Source: Geodermatophilus chilensis
GTDB taxonomy: Bacteria > Actinomycetota > Actinomycetes > Mycobacteriales > Geodermatophilaceae
DNA length: 39,729 nucleotides
Direction: 5' to 3'
Assembly: GCF_002802985.1 (NCBI RefSeq)
Contig: NZ_NVPT01000024.1
Span: forward strand, 1 to 39,729
Below are positions 15,408-23,712 of this stretch, piece by piece. Position 1 is the stretch's first letter. Every line of letters begins with the position of its first letter. The position numbers and the translations under genes are program-made. The notes below the pieces were generated by a model that was not told the origin of the DNA, searched no databases, and saw only the letters and a program-made list of their open reading frames with translations.

Positions 15408-16259
15408 GTGAGCGGGGGGACGGCGGGACGGCGGTGGGCGGTCCTGCTCGTCCTGCCCGCCCTCGTGCCGGTCGCGGCCGTCGTCGGCGCCGCGCTGGTC
15501 TCCGCCGTCCTGCTCAGCCTGGGCCTGACCCCGCTGGTCGGACAGCCGCGGCTGTCCCTGGACGCCTGGCGCGGCGCCGCCGGCGACCTGGGCACCGCCA
15601 CGCTGCTCTCGCTGGGCATCGCCGCAGCCGCCACGGTCGTCGCGGCGGCGGTCGGGCTGTGCCTGGCGCTGGCCGCGACCGCCGTCGTCCGCCGCAGCCG
15701 GCTACTCGGGGCGCTGGCCGCGCTCACCATCCCGGTCCCCCACCTGGTCGGCGCCGCGGCGATGGGGCTGCTGCTGGCCGACACCGGCTTCCTGCCGCGG
15801 CTGCTCGGCGTGTCCCCGGACGCCTGGCCCCCGCTGGTGGGCGGCGAGTGGTGGGTGGCGGTGGTCGCCGAGTACGCCTGGAAGGAGTCGGCGTTCGTGG
15901 CGCTCGTGGTGGGCGGCGTGCTGGCCTCCCGGGCCCGCTCCTACGACGAGACCGCGGCGCTGCTCGGCGCCGGCCGCTGGGCGCGGTTCCGGTTCGTCAC
16001 GCTGCCGCTGGCCGCGCCCGCGCTCGGTGCGGCGTCGGCGGTCACCTTCGTCTACACGCTGGGCTCCTACGAGGTGGCCGCGCTGCTGGGCCGGCCCTTC
16101 CCCGAGCCGCTGCCGGTGATGGCGGTGCGGCTGGCCGGCTCCATCGACCTGACCGTGCGCCCGCAGGCCGCCGCGGTCGCGGTGACCACCGCGGTGCTCG
16201 CACTGGCCGCCGTCCTGCTCGCCCTGCGGGCGCTGCGGAGGCTGTCGGCGTGGGACTGA
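15408..16259 (+). CDS. ABC transporter permease, N-terminal YnjC-like half
   Basis: A 283-residue membrane protein with about six hydrophobic helices. The ATPase-docking EAA loop of binding-protein-dependent permeases is visible as DETAALLGAGRWARFRFVTLPLA, near residues 180-205. It starts at GTG 15408, 24 bases after the binding-protein gene. In E. coli, YnjC is one long protein with two permease domains; here the two halves are separate genes that overlap by 10 bases. This protein corresponds to the first half. It should pair with the next permease to form the membrane channel. Confidence 0.85.
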   Translation: MSGGTAGRRWAVLLVLPALVPVAAVVGAALVSAVLLSLGLTPLVGQPRLSLDAWRGAAGDLGTATLLSLGIAAAATVVAAAVGLCLALAATAVVRRSRLLGALAALTIPVPHLVGAAAMGLLLADTGFLPRLLGVSPDAWPPLVGGEWWVAVVAEYAWKESAFVALVVGGVLASRARSYDETAALLGAGRWARFRFVTLPLAAPALGAASAVTFVYTLGSYEVAALLGRPFPEPLPVMAVRLAGSIDLTVRPQAAAVAVTTAVLALAAVLLALRALRRLSAWD

Positions 16260-17020
16260 CCGCTCGTGTCGCCCGGGCGGCGCTGGCCGCCTGGCTGCTG
16301 CTGCCCCTCGTTCCGCTGGTGCTCTGGGCGGCCGCCGACCGGTGGACCGCCCCCGCGGTGCTGCCCCAGGCCTGGGGGACGGCGGGGCTGCGCGACGCGG
16401 TCGACGCCGGCGCGGGGCCGGCGTCCCTCCGGTCGACGGTGCTGGGTCTGGTGGTCGCGGTGCTGGCCACCCCGCTGGGCGCGATGGCCGGGCGGGCGCT
16501 GGCGACGTACCGGGTGCCGGTGGGCGGTGCGGTGCTCGCCGCGCTGCTCTCCCCGCTGGTGCTGCCGCCGTTCGCCGTCGCCCTGGGCCTGGACGTGCTG
16601 CTGCTGCGGCTGCGGGTGCCGGAGCCGGTGGGCGTTTTCCTGCTGCTCACCGTGGCCGCGCTGCCGTACACGACCGTGCTGATGCGGGCGGCCTACGCGG
16701 CGCACGACACCGGCTTCGAGGAGGAGGCGCGCACCCTCGGCGCCACCGCCCGGCAGGCGGTGTTCCACGTGCAACTACCGCTGCTGGCCCCCGCGCTGGC
16801 GGGTGCGGCGTTCCTGGCCTTCCTCGTGGGCTGGAGCGACTACGTCGTCACCCTGCTGGTCGGCGGCGGGCAACTGGTCACGCTGCCGCTGCTGGTCGCG
16901 TCAGCGGCCTCGACGGTGGGCAACGAGGCGCAGGTGGCGGTGCTTTCGCTGTCGTCGGTGCTGCCGCCGCTGGTGCTGCTGGTCGCGGTCGGGCTGGTCG
17001 GACAGCGGGGCCGGGCGTGA
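16250..17020 (+). CDS. ABC transporter permease, C-terminal YnjC-like half
   Basis: A 256-residue permease from GTG 16250, overlapping the preceding gene by 10 bases. It has about six membrane helices and an EAA loop (EEEARTLGATARQAVFHVQLPLL) in its second half. Its end (SDYVVTLLVGGGQLVTLPLLV) is typical of CysW/ThiP-type inner-membrane components. Its TGA overlaps a GTG at 17017 in the frame of the ATPase gene. Together with its neighbour it would form the heterodimeric channel of the ynjBCD-like importer. Confidence 0.85.
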   Translation: MGLTARVARAALAAWLLLPLVPLVLWAAADRWTAPAVLPQAWGTAGLRDAVDAGAGPASLRSTVLGLVVAVLATPLGAMAGRALATYRVPVGGAVLAALLSPLVLPPFAVALGLDVLLLRLRVPEPVGVFLLLTVAALPYTTVLMRAAYAAHDTGFEEEARTLGATARQAVFHVQLPLLAPALAGAAFLAFLVGWSDYVVTLLVGGGQLVTLPLLVASAASTVGNEAQVAVLSLSSVLPPLVLLVAVGLVGQRGRA

Positions 17021-17064
17021 GCGGCTCTGCGACCGGGCCGGCTCGGCCGGGCGGGAGCGAACCC

Positions 17065-18201
17065 ATGACATCGAGCGGGATGCTGCGCCTGGAGGAGCTG
17101 ACCCGGGTGCACACGGCCGGTCAGCCGCCGGCGCTGGACGGCTTCACCCTCGACGTCCCGGCCGGCTCCTGCGTGGCGGTGCTCGGGCCGTCGGGCTCGG
17201 GCAAGAGCACGGTGCTGCGGCTGACCGCCGGCCTCGACGCGCCGACCCGCGGCAGCGTGCACCTCGACGGCCGCGACCTGACCGGCGTCCCGCCCGAGCG
17301 GCGCGGCATGGCGATGGTCTTCCAGCGGCCGCTGCTGTTCCCGCACCTGTCGGTCCGCGACAACGTCGCCTTCGCCGACCGGGTGCGGGGTGTGCCCCGG
17401 CGGACGGCGCGGGAGCGCGCCGAGGAGTACCTGGGGCTGGTGGCCCTCGGCGGGTACGGCGACCGGCCGGCCCGGTCGCTGTCGGGCGGGCAGGAGCAGC
17501 GGGTGGCGCTGGCCCGCGCGCTGGCCGCCGAGCCCCGGGTGCTGCTGCTCGACGAGCCGTTCAGCGCACTGGACACCGCACTGCGCGCGGAGATGCACGA
17601 CCTGCTGACCGACCTGCGCGTGCGGCTGGACCCGACCGTCCTGCTGGTCACCCACGACCCCGCCGAGGCCGATGCGCTCGCCGACACCGTCGCGGTGCTC
17701 GACGGCGGCCGGCTGCAGCAGACCGGCCTACTGCGGGAGCTCTACACCGCGCCGGCGTCCCTCGCGGTGAGCCGGCTGCTCGGCGGGCGGACCGAGGTCG
17801 CCGGCACGGTGCGCGACGGCGTCCACTCCTCCCCGCTCGGCGACCTCCCGCTGCCGGGGTGGGTGCCGGACGGGCCGGGCGTGCTCGTCGTCCGCCCCGA
17901 GGCCGTGCGGGTGACCGCGCCCGGCGATCCCGCGGCGGACGTGACCGGCACCGTCGTCCGGGTGCGCCGGCGCGGCCTGCGGGCGCTGGTCGTGGTGGAG
18001 GTGCCGGGACCCGGCGGCGTGCCGGTGGAAGCCGAGCTGGGTGCCGGGGAGGAGCTCCCGGCCGGGCGGCCGGTCGGGCTGGTGCTGCCCGTCGCCGCCC
18101 GCGCCGTCGTCCCGCCGGCGACGACGTCGGCTCCCACCGGCGCGCGCCCCGGGACGTCACGCGCATCGGTCGGCGGCGGTCCGGGTAGGCGCCGACCATG
18201 A
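17065..18201 (+). CDS. ABC transporter ATP-binding protein, YnjD-like
   Basis: A 378-residue ATPase. Walker A GPSGSGKST is at 41-49, the Q-loop Gln at 87, the signature LSGGQ at 139-143, Walker B LLLDEP at 160-165, and the switch His at 197. Residues ~225-365 make a C-terminal TOBE-like domain (LVVRPEAVRV, then TGTVVRVRRRGLRALVVVEV). E. coli YnjD is shorter, so the extra domain brings this one nearer to PotA/CysA-type ATPases. ATG 17065 has GGGAG eight bases upstream; GTG 17017, overlapping the permease stop, would add 16 residues without homology. Its stop overlaps the ATG of the cupin gene (ATGA). Confidence 0.9.
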   Translation: MTSSGMLRLEELTRVHTAGQPPALDGFTLDVPAGSCVAVLGPSGSGKSTVLRLTAGLDAPTRGSVHLDGRDLTGVPPERRGMAMVFQRPLLFPHLSVRDNVAFADRVRGVPRRTARERAEEYLGLVALGGYGDRPARSLSGGQEQRVALARALAAEPRVLLLDEPFSALDTALRAEMHDLLTDLRVRLDPTVLLVTHDPAEADALADTVAVLDGGRLQQTGLLRELYTAPASLAVSRLLGGRTEVAGTVRDGVHSSPLGDLPLPGWVPDGPGVLVVRPEAVRVTAPGDPAADVTGTVVRVRRRGLRALVVVEVPGPGGVPVEAELGAGEELPAGRPVGLVLPVAARAVVPPATTSAPTGARPGTSRASVGGGPGRRRP

Positions 18202-18554
18202 GCGAGGCGACGGACGACGGCATCGGCAAGGTCGCAGCCGCTGCTGCGGAGAGCGGTCGGATGGGCCAGCGCTACCTGGCGGCGGGCTCGAGGGTGGCCA
18301 TGCGGCTGTGGGACGGGCAGCCGTCCAGCGACGGCAAACCCGAAGCGGCGCGGGACTACGAGACGGTGGGCTACGTCGTCTCGGGGCGGGCCCGGCTGCA
18401 CGCCGGGGATCGGACCGTGGACCTGGGCCCCGGCGACTCCTGGGTGGTGCCGGCCGGGACGGAGCACACCTACGAGATCGTCGAGGCGTTCACCGCGGTC
18501 GAGGCGACCTCGCCACCCGCGCGGCAGGCCGGCCGCGACGCGCCGCCCGAGTGA
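18198..18554 (+). CDS. Small cupin-domain protein
   Basis: A 118-residue single-domain cupin. The beta-barrel motif 2 is plain as GDSWVVPAGTEHTYEIVE, with the metal-ligand His in place, and motif 1 is the weaker YETVGYVVSGRARLHAGD, where His ligands are replaced by other residues. The protein could therefore bind a ligand without catalysis, or bind metal through fewer residues. The ATG overlaps the ATPase stop, so it is the last gene of the ynjBCD-like operon. A sensor or a binding/modifying enzyme for the transported compound is an inference. It converges on the radical SAM gene 12 bases away. Confidence 0.85.
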   Translation: MSEATDDGIGKVAAAAAESGRMGQRYLAAGSRVAMRLWDGQPSSDGKPEAARDYETVGYVVSGRARLHAGDRTVDLGPGDSWVVPAGTEHTYEIVEAFTAVEATSPPARQAGRDAPPE

Positions 18555-18566
18555 CCTGCACCCGGC

Positions 18567-19982
18567 TCAGACCACGGTGAGCGGCAGCAGCCTGCGCAGC
18601 TCGGCGTTCTCGCCGATGTCGAGCACCGAGTGCTGGGCGCAGGCGGGCACCAGCTCGCCGGTCTCCGGGTGGGCCATCGAGTAGGTGCAGGCCGCCAGCC
18701 GCTCCTGGGTGGCCCGCAGCTGCGGGTCGTCGGCGACGACGCCGCGGCGCATCATGTCCCAGGCCGGGCCCACGTGCGCGGCGTCCATGAAGCTGTGCAC
18801 CTCGAAGGTCATCAGCCCCAGCCGCCTCCGCCGGGCCGCGCCTCCCAGCGCCCGCAGGCCACCCACCCGGCGCAGCAGGCTGCGCGCCCAGGCCAGCGCC
18901 ACGCCGGCGTCGCCGGGGTGGTGCCGCAGCACCCGCAGCACCTTGACGACCAGCAGCAGCGGCGGCGTGCCGCTGAACGCCACGCCGCCGAAGTGGGCGA
19001 AGAAGGCGTCGCGGGCGCGCAGCTCGGCCGGCGACGCCGGGTCGACGAACGGGTGCCAGGCGCCGTCGGCGAGGAAGCCGAAGCCCAGCCGGTTGCACCG
19101 CGGGTCGCCGAACTCGACGGCCTGGTACGGCACCGTGCGACCCAGCCCCTCCTCGAGCCGCGCCCACACCGCGTCGACGTCCACCGCCGCGTAGGACTCC
19201 TTCCAGCGGCGCTCGTCGCCCACGTGCGCGGCCGGCTGGAAGCTCATCATCGAGTAGCCCATGGGCAGGACGGCGCGCACCGTCCCGGCCACCTGGTCGA
19301 GGTTGGCCGGCGTGACGGTCATGTTGTGGGCCAAGTAGTAGCGTAGGCCGGTCTCGGCGCGCAGGTCCCGGAACATCTGCACGAAGCGCGCGCGGTGCGG
19401 GTGCAGCTCGGCCTCGCTCCGCGGGCGGACGGCGCCGCGGCGGCCACGCATGAGGGAGTCGACGTGCGCCGCGAAGCTCACCCGGTCCAGCCGCAGCCGG
19501 CCGTCGTCCCCCGTGACGAGGGTGCGCAGGTACCCGGGGTCGAAGTCGCCGTGGGTCATCGACATCGGCGAGCGGCCGTGCCGGCGCATGGTCAGCAGCG
19601 CCTCGGCGTGGTCGTCGGGGGACAGCAGGCCGACCTCGCCGCCGATGAGCTGGGCGTGTGCGTAGGGGCCGCGGCGCTCGCGGAGGTAGGCCATCTGCGC
19701 GTCGACCTCGCGCACGGTGTGCCCGCCGTCGACGCGCACCTTGTTCGCGTCGGCCGAGTGGTAGCAGGGCGTGCAGGTCAGGTTGCACTTCGGGAAGACG
19801 CCGTGGGTCCCCTCGCACCCGACCGCGTGCCGGCCGAGGCTCTGCGCCGGCGTGCGCACGTGCTCGGGCAGCGCCGCCCAGCGCTCGGCCAGTGCCCGCG
19901 CGGTCTCGGGGTGCACCGGCCGGGTCCGCTCCACGAGCCGCCGCCACCCCGCCCGCAGGCGCCCGACCGGTCCGTCCGACAT
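18567..19982 (-). CDS. Uncharacterised radical SAM enzyme
   Basis: A 471-residue protein. The iron-sulfur/SAM motif CxxxCxxC is C66-C70-C73 (CNLTCTPC), followed by YHSADANK. The second conserved glycine motif is GGEVGLL, in the place of GGEP/GGEA. Several further cysteines (GCEGTHG just before the motif, DPRCNR, AACTYS, PACAQH near the C-terminus) could hold an auxiliary cluster. A basic helix-rich region (RRVGGLRALGGAARRRR) lies in the C-terminal third. I chose ATG 19982 because GAGG lies nine bases upstream; ATG 19991 is alternative. No peptide precursor or partner enzyme is adjacent, so the substrate is unknown. It is divergent from the MBL-fold gene. Confidence 0.88.
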   Translation of the reverse strand: MSDGPVGRLRAGWRRLVERTRPVHPETARALAERWAALPEHVRTPAQSLGRHAVGCEGTHGVFPKCNLTCTPCYHSADANKVRVDGGHTVREVDAQMAYLRERRGPYAHAQLIGGEVGLLSPDDHAEALLTMRRHGRSPMSMTHGDFDPGYLRTLVTGDDGRLRLDRVSFAAHVDSLMRGRRGAVRPRSEAELHPHRARFVQMFRDLRAETGLRYYLAHNMTVTPANLDQVAGTVRAVLPMGYSMMSFQPAAHVGDERRWKESYAAVDVDAVWARLEEGLGRTVPYQAVEFGDPRCNRLGFGFLADGAWHPFVDPASPAELRARDAFFAHFGGVAFSGTPPLLLVVKVLRVLRHHPGDAGVALAWARSLLRRVGGLRALGGAARRRRLGLMTFEVHSFMDAAHVGPAWDMMRRGVVADDPQLRATQERLAACTYSMAHPETGELVPACAQHSVLDIGENAELRRLLPLTVV

Positions 19983-20076
19983 GACAGCCATCCTCACCGC
20001 TGGGGTTCGCTGGGGCAGCCCGGGGTGGTTCACGGGCGCGGCGTGGCCCCCGCGCGGCCAGGGTAGACGCCGGGAC

Positions 20077-20949
20077 ATGGCCGAGTCCCCTCCGTTGCCG
20101 TCCCCGCCGTCCCCCGCCGACGACGTCACGCTCACGTTCGGCGGGAATGCCACCACGCTGCTGCGGCTCGGGCCCTTCACGCTGCTCACCGACCCGAACT
20201 TCCTGCACCGCGGGCAGCGCGCCTACCTCGGCAAGGGGCTGTGGACCAAGCGGCTCACCGACCCCGCCCTGCAGCCCACGCAGCTGCCGGCACTGGACTC
20301 GATCCTGCTGTCGCACCTGCACGCCGACCACTGGGACCGCATCGCCACCCGCACCCTCGACCGCGGCACCCCGGTGATCACCACCCAGGCCGCCGCCCGC
20401 GCGCTGGGCCGGCGCGGCTTCCGGGAGACCGTCGACCTCACCCCCTGGCAGCGGCACGAGCTGAGCCGGGACGGTGCCACGCTGCGGATCACCTCGGTGC
20501 CCGGCGTCCACGGCCCGCAGCCGATCGCGAAGCTGCTGCCGCCGGTGATGGGCAGCGTGCTGGAGCTGGTCCGCGACGGCGAGGTCTCCTGGCGGGGCTA
20601 CATCAGCGGCGACACGGTCTTCCGCCCGGAGCTCGGCGAGGTGCTGCAGCGCTGCGGGCCGCTCGACGTCGTCATCCCGCACCTGGGCGGCACCAGGGCG
20701 CTCGGGTTCACCGTCACCATGGACGGTCGGCAGGGCGCGGACCTGGTCGAGCTGCTCAAACCGCCGGTGACCGTGCCGGTGCACTACGACGACTACGACC
20801 GGTTCGCCTCGCCGCTGGGCGACTTCGTCCGCGAGGTCGCCGCCCGCCGCGCCCCCGGCGAGATCCGCGCTGTGACCCGCGGCGAGACGATCTCACTGCG
20901 GTCCTCCGGACCGCGACCGCGGCCAGGTGCCGTTCCCGACCCGACCTGA
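20077..20949 (+). CDS. Metallo-beta-lactamase-fold hydrolase (UlaG/NAPE-PLD-like)
   Basis: A 290-residue metallohydrolase. The dinuclear metal motif HxHxDH is at 80-85 (SHLHADHWD). Further ligands are consistent with PGVHG, SGDTVF (Asp bridging) and VPVHYDDYD near the C-terminus. The GGNATTLLRLGPFTLLTDPNFL opening is typical of the branch that includes UlaG and NAPE-PLD-like enzymes, which cut phosphodiesters or lactones. The exact substrate is not readable. It starts at ATG 20077 and diverges from the radical SAM gene, with a 94-base gap. Confidence 0.87.
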   Translation: MAESPPLPSPPSPADDVTLTFGGNATTLLRLGPFTLLTDPNFLHRGQRAYLGKGLWTKRLTDPALQPTQLPALDSILLSHLHADHWDRIATRTLDRGTPVITTQAAARALGRRGFRETVDLTPWQRHELSRDGATLRITSVPGVHGPQPIAKLLPPVMGSVLELVRDGEVSWRGYISGDTVFRPELGEVLQRCGPLDVVIPHLGGTRALGFTVTMDGRQGADLVELLKPPVTVPVHYDDYDRFASPLGDFVREVAARRAPGEIRAVTRGETISLRSSGPRPRPGAVPDPT

Positions 20950-20964
20950 GCCGCTGCCCATGTC

Positions 20965-20996
20965 CCGGTCGGGAGCCCTCCGGGCCCCGCGACCGG
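20965..20996. terminator. Weak hairpin between converging genes
   Basis: The 7-base arms CCGGTCG (20965-20971) and CGACCGG (20990-20996) enclose an 18-base GC-rich loop between the stops of the MBL-fold and amidohydrolase genes. Position suits a bidirectional terminator, but the stem is short. Confidence 0.3.
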
Positions 20997-21010
20997 TCCA
21001 CCCGTGTCCG

Positions 21011-22306
21011 TCACCCGGCGAGGCGCCGGGCGCGGTCGGCGACGTCGGCGCGCAGCTCCTCGGCGTCCACCGTCGTGCAGACGCCGTCGCGCACCACCTG
21101 CCGCCCACCGACCCAGGTGTCGCGCACCAGCCGCGAGGTGCCCGACCAGACCAGGTGGGTGAGCAGGTCCACCGGGTCGAGCACCGGCTCGAAGGCCAGG
21201 TCGCGGGTGTCGACGTGCACCAGGTCCGCCCGGCGGCCGACGGCGACCTGACCGAGGTCCGGGCGGCCGATCGCGTCGGCGGCACCGCCGGTGGCCAGCC
21301 AGAACGCCTCGGCCGCGGTCAGCGCGGTCGCCGAGGCCTCGCGGAGGCGGGCCAGCTGCGCGGCCAGCCGGACGTCGGCCAGCAGGTCCAGCCCGTCGTT
21401 GGACGCCGGCCCGTCGGTGCCCAGCCCCACCCGGACGCCGCGGTCGAGCATCGCCCGCACCGGCGCGATCCCGCTGGCCAGCTTGGCGTTGCCGGCCGGG
21501 CAGTGCGCGACCGCGACGTCGTACTCCCGCCACAGCTCCAGGTCGCCGTCGTCCACGTGCACGCTGTGCGCGGCCAGCACCCGCCCGCCCAGGACGTCGT
21601 GCGCGGCCAGCAGGGCGGGCACCGACAGCCCGTGGGCGGCCAGCAGGTCCGCCCCCTCGCCGGCGGTCTCGGCGACGTGCAGGTGCAGCAGCAGGCCGTG
21701 CTCGCGGGCGGCGGCCGCGGCGTTCCGCAGCACGGGCAGGGGCAGGGTGTAGGCCGCGTGCGGGCCGAGGCCGTACTCGACGGCGCCGTCGGCGGGCGCG
21801 GAGGTCGCCAGCGTGACCGCGTCGGCCAGCTGCTCGGCCAGCGGTGGCATGCCGGGCAGCGGCAGCAGCGGGGTGGCGACCACTGCGCGGGCGCCGGTGC
21901 GGCCGACGGCGGCGGCGATCCGCTCGGGCGAGAAGTACATCTCGACGCTGGTGGTGACCCCGCCGCGCAGCATCTCCGCCGAGGCCGCGGCCATCGCCAC
22001 CTCGACGTCCTCGGGCGTCAGCCGCGCCTCCCGCGGCCAGATCACCTCGCGCAGCCAGCGCGCGAGCGGCAGCCCCTCGGCCTGCCCGCGGAACAGCACC
22101 ATCGGCGCGTGCGAGTGGGCGTTCACCAGCCCCGGCAACAGCACCCCGGGGACGGCGACCACCTCGGCGCCCCCGGCGTCCGGGGCGTCGGCGGCCGGGC
22201 CGACCCAGGTGAGCACCCCGTCCTCGACGTCGACCGCGGCGTCGGGCACGACCGTGCCGGCGCGGTCCCCGACGACGACGGCCCGGGCGGTGAAGCGCTG
22301 CCGCAT
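21011..22306 (-). CDS. Amidohydrolase, MTA/SAH deaminase-like (MtaD/TrzN group)
   Basis: A 431-residue metal-dependent deaminase of the amidohydrolase superfamily. Metal ligands are H64 and H66 (NAHSHAPMVLFRG), the later His in LHLHVAET with the catalytic Glu just after it, a His in AAHSVHVDD, and the Asp of GLGTDGPASNDGLDLL. The HSHAPM and SNDGLDLL motifs are typical of 5'-methylthioadenosine/S-adenosylhomocysteine deaminases and related guanine or triazine deaminases. Length and motif order fit the family. It starts at ATG 22306 and is divergent from the DedA gene with 63 bases between them. An MTA/SAH salvage role is the best guess. Confidence 0.88.
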   Translation of the reverse strand: MRQRFTARAVVVGDRAGTVVPDAAVDVEDGVLTWVGPAADAPDAGGAEVVAVPGVLLPGLVNAHSHAPMVLFRGQAEGLPLARWLREVIWPREARLTPEDVEVAMAAASAEMLRGGVTTSVEMYFSPERIAAAVGRTGARAVVATPLLPLPGMPPLAEQLADAVTLATSAPADGAVEYGLGPHAAYTLPLPVLRNAAAAAREHGLLLHLHVAETAGEGADLLAAHGLSVPALLAAHDVLGGRVLAAHSVHVDDGDLELWREYDVAVAHCPAGNAKLASGIAPVRAMLDRGVRVGLGTDGPASNDGLDLLADVRLAAQLARLREASATALTAAEAFWLATGGAADAIGRPDLGQVAVGRRADLVHVDTRDLAFEPVLDPVDLLTHLVWSGTSRLVRDTWVGGRQVVRDGVCTTVDAEELRADVADRARRLAG

Positions 22307-22369
22307 GGGTGGCGAACCTACCCCGCGGCTGTCCGGTGCCGTCCGGACCGCGCCGTTACCGTGGGGCGC

Positions 22370-23044
22370 ATGTCCCTCCTCGCCGCCGCGGCCTCCTCCG
22401 ACCAGGGCGGCATCACCGGCTTCCTGCTCGACCTGGTCGAACGGCTCGGCGCGGTGGGCGTCGGTTTCGCCATCCTGCTGGAGACGGTCATCCCGCCCAT
22501 CCCCAGCGAGGCGGTGTTGGGCCTGGCCGGGGTGCTGATCAACGACGGCCGGCTGTCGATCGTGCCGGTGGTCCTCTTCGCCACCCTGGGGTCGATCCTC
22601 GGCGCGGTCTTCTTCTACTACGTCGGCCGGGCACTGGGCCCGCGCCGCTCGCACGCCTTCCTCGACCGGCTCCCGCTGGTCGAGACCGAGGACGTCGACA
22701 AGACCTTCGCCTGGTTCGAGCGGCACGGCCGCTCGGCGGTGTTCTTCGGCCGGATGGTGCCGATCGTGCGCAGCTTCATCTCCGTCCCCGCCGGGGTCGT
22801 ACGGATGCCGTTCGGGCAGTTCGTCCTCTACTCCGCCGCCGGCAGCCTGATCTGGAACGGCGTGCTCATCGGTCTGGGCGTCGCGGCCGGCGACTTCGTG
22901 CAGGCCAACCTGAAGTACCTCGACTACGCCGTCGTCGCCGCGGTCGCGCTCGGCATCGGCTACCTGGTCCACAAGCGCTACCGCGACGTGCGCCGGCACC
23001 GACAGGCCCGCCGCGCCGGCACCGACGAGAGCAGGTCGGCATGA
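22370..23044 (+). CDS. DedA-family membrane protein
   Basis: A 224-residue DedA (VTT-domain) protein. The N-terminal helix includes the family re-entrant motif (LLETVIPPIPSEAVLGLAG). The second half has the hallmark FFGRMVPIVRSFISVPAG, with the conserved Arg residues. DedA proteins are proton-linked membrane proteins, many acting as lipid-carrier flippases and influencing cell-envelope maintenance. Its TGA overlaps the ATG of the HAD gene, so it leads a three-gene operon joined by 4-base overlaps. It starts at ATG 22370, shared with the divergent region of the amidohydrolase. Confidence 0.92.
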   Translation: MSLLAAAASSDQGGITGFLLDLVERLGAVGVGFAILLETVIPPIPSEAVLGLAGVLINDGRLSIVPVVLFATLGSILGAVFFYYVGRALGPRRSHAFLDRLPLVETEDVDKTFAWFERHGRSAVFFGRMVPIVRSFISVPAGVVRMPFGQFVLYSAAGSLIWNGVLIGLGVAAGDFVQANLKYLDYAVVAAVALGIGYLVHKRYRDVRRHRQARRAGTDESRSA

Positions 23045-23712
23045 GCGCGCTGCGCCCCGAGGTCGTCGCCTTCGACGTCAACGAGACGCTGCTCGACCTG
23101 GGCCCGGTGCGCGCCGCGCTCGTCGAGCTCGGGCAGCCGGCCGACCTGCTGCCCGCCGTCTTCTCCCGCACCCTGCTCACCGGCTTCGCCGCCGCCACGG
23201 CGGGCACCTGGTGCCGGTTCCGCGAGGCGTTCGACGCGGCCCTCGCCCAGGCCACCGACCTGGGGGACGCCGACCGGTCACAGGTGGCCGACGCCTTCCT
23301 CGAGCTCGCCCCGCACCCCGACGTCGAGCCCGCGCTGCGCCGGCTCGTCGAGGCCGGCATCCGGGTGGTGACGCTGACCCACGGCGCCCCGGGCGTCGCC
23401 GAGGCCGGGCTGGAGCGCGGCGGGGTGAGCGCGCTGGTGGAGCGTTCGCTGTCCAGCGAGGTCATCCGGGCCTGGAAGCCGGCCCGCGAGGTGTACCTGT
23501 GGGCGGCCGGGGTCTGCGACGTCGAGCCGGCCCGACTGGCGCTGATCGCATCCCACGGCTGGGACGTCCACGGCGCGCTGCGGGCGGGCCTGACCGCCGC
23601 CTGGTTCCCGCGCTCCGAGCGCGCCTACCCGGCCGTCTACGACCCGGCCGCGCTGGTCGCCGGCGACCTGGCCGGCGCGGTCGACGCGCTGCTCGCGCTG
23701 CCGACCCCGTGA
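23041..23712 (+). CDS. HAD-superfamily hydrolase, haloacid-dehalogenase type II-like
   Basis: A 223-residue hydrolase. Motif I is FDVNETLLD, with nucleophile Asp12 but Asn in place of the second Asp of phosphatases, the pattern of type II haloacid-dehalogenase-like proteins. Motif II is VVTLTHG, the motif III Lys is in RAWKPAREVY, and motif IV is IASHGWDVHGA. Lack of the second motif I Asp argues against ordinary phosphatase activity. It starts at the ATG overlapping dedA and ends on the GTG of the next gene (GTGA). A true dehalogenating activity is not shown by sequence alone. Confidence 0.87.
   Translation: MSALRPEVVAFDVNETLLDLGPVRAALVELGQPADLLPAVFSRTLLTGFAAATAGTWCRFREAFDAALAQATDLGDADRSQVADAFLELAPHPDVEPALRRLVEAGIRVVTLTHGAPGVAEAGLERGGVSALVERSLSSEVIRAWKPAREVYLWAAGVCDVEPARLALIASHGWDVHGALRAGLTAAWFPRSERAYPAVYDPAALVAGDLAGAVDALLALPTP

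Noticed and set aside
15394-15411. Five-codon frame (GTG to TGA) overlapping the start of the first permease
   Set aside because: Too short, with no ribosome-binding site of its own. GTGAGC words recur several times here, so chance is likely.
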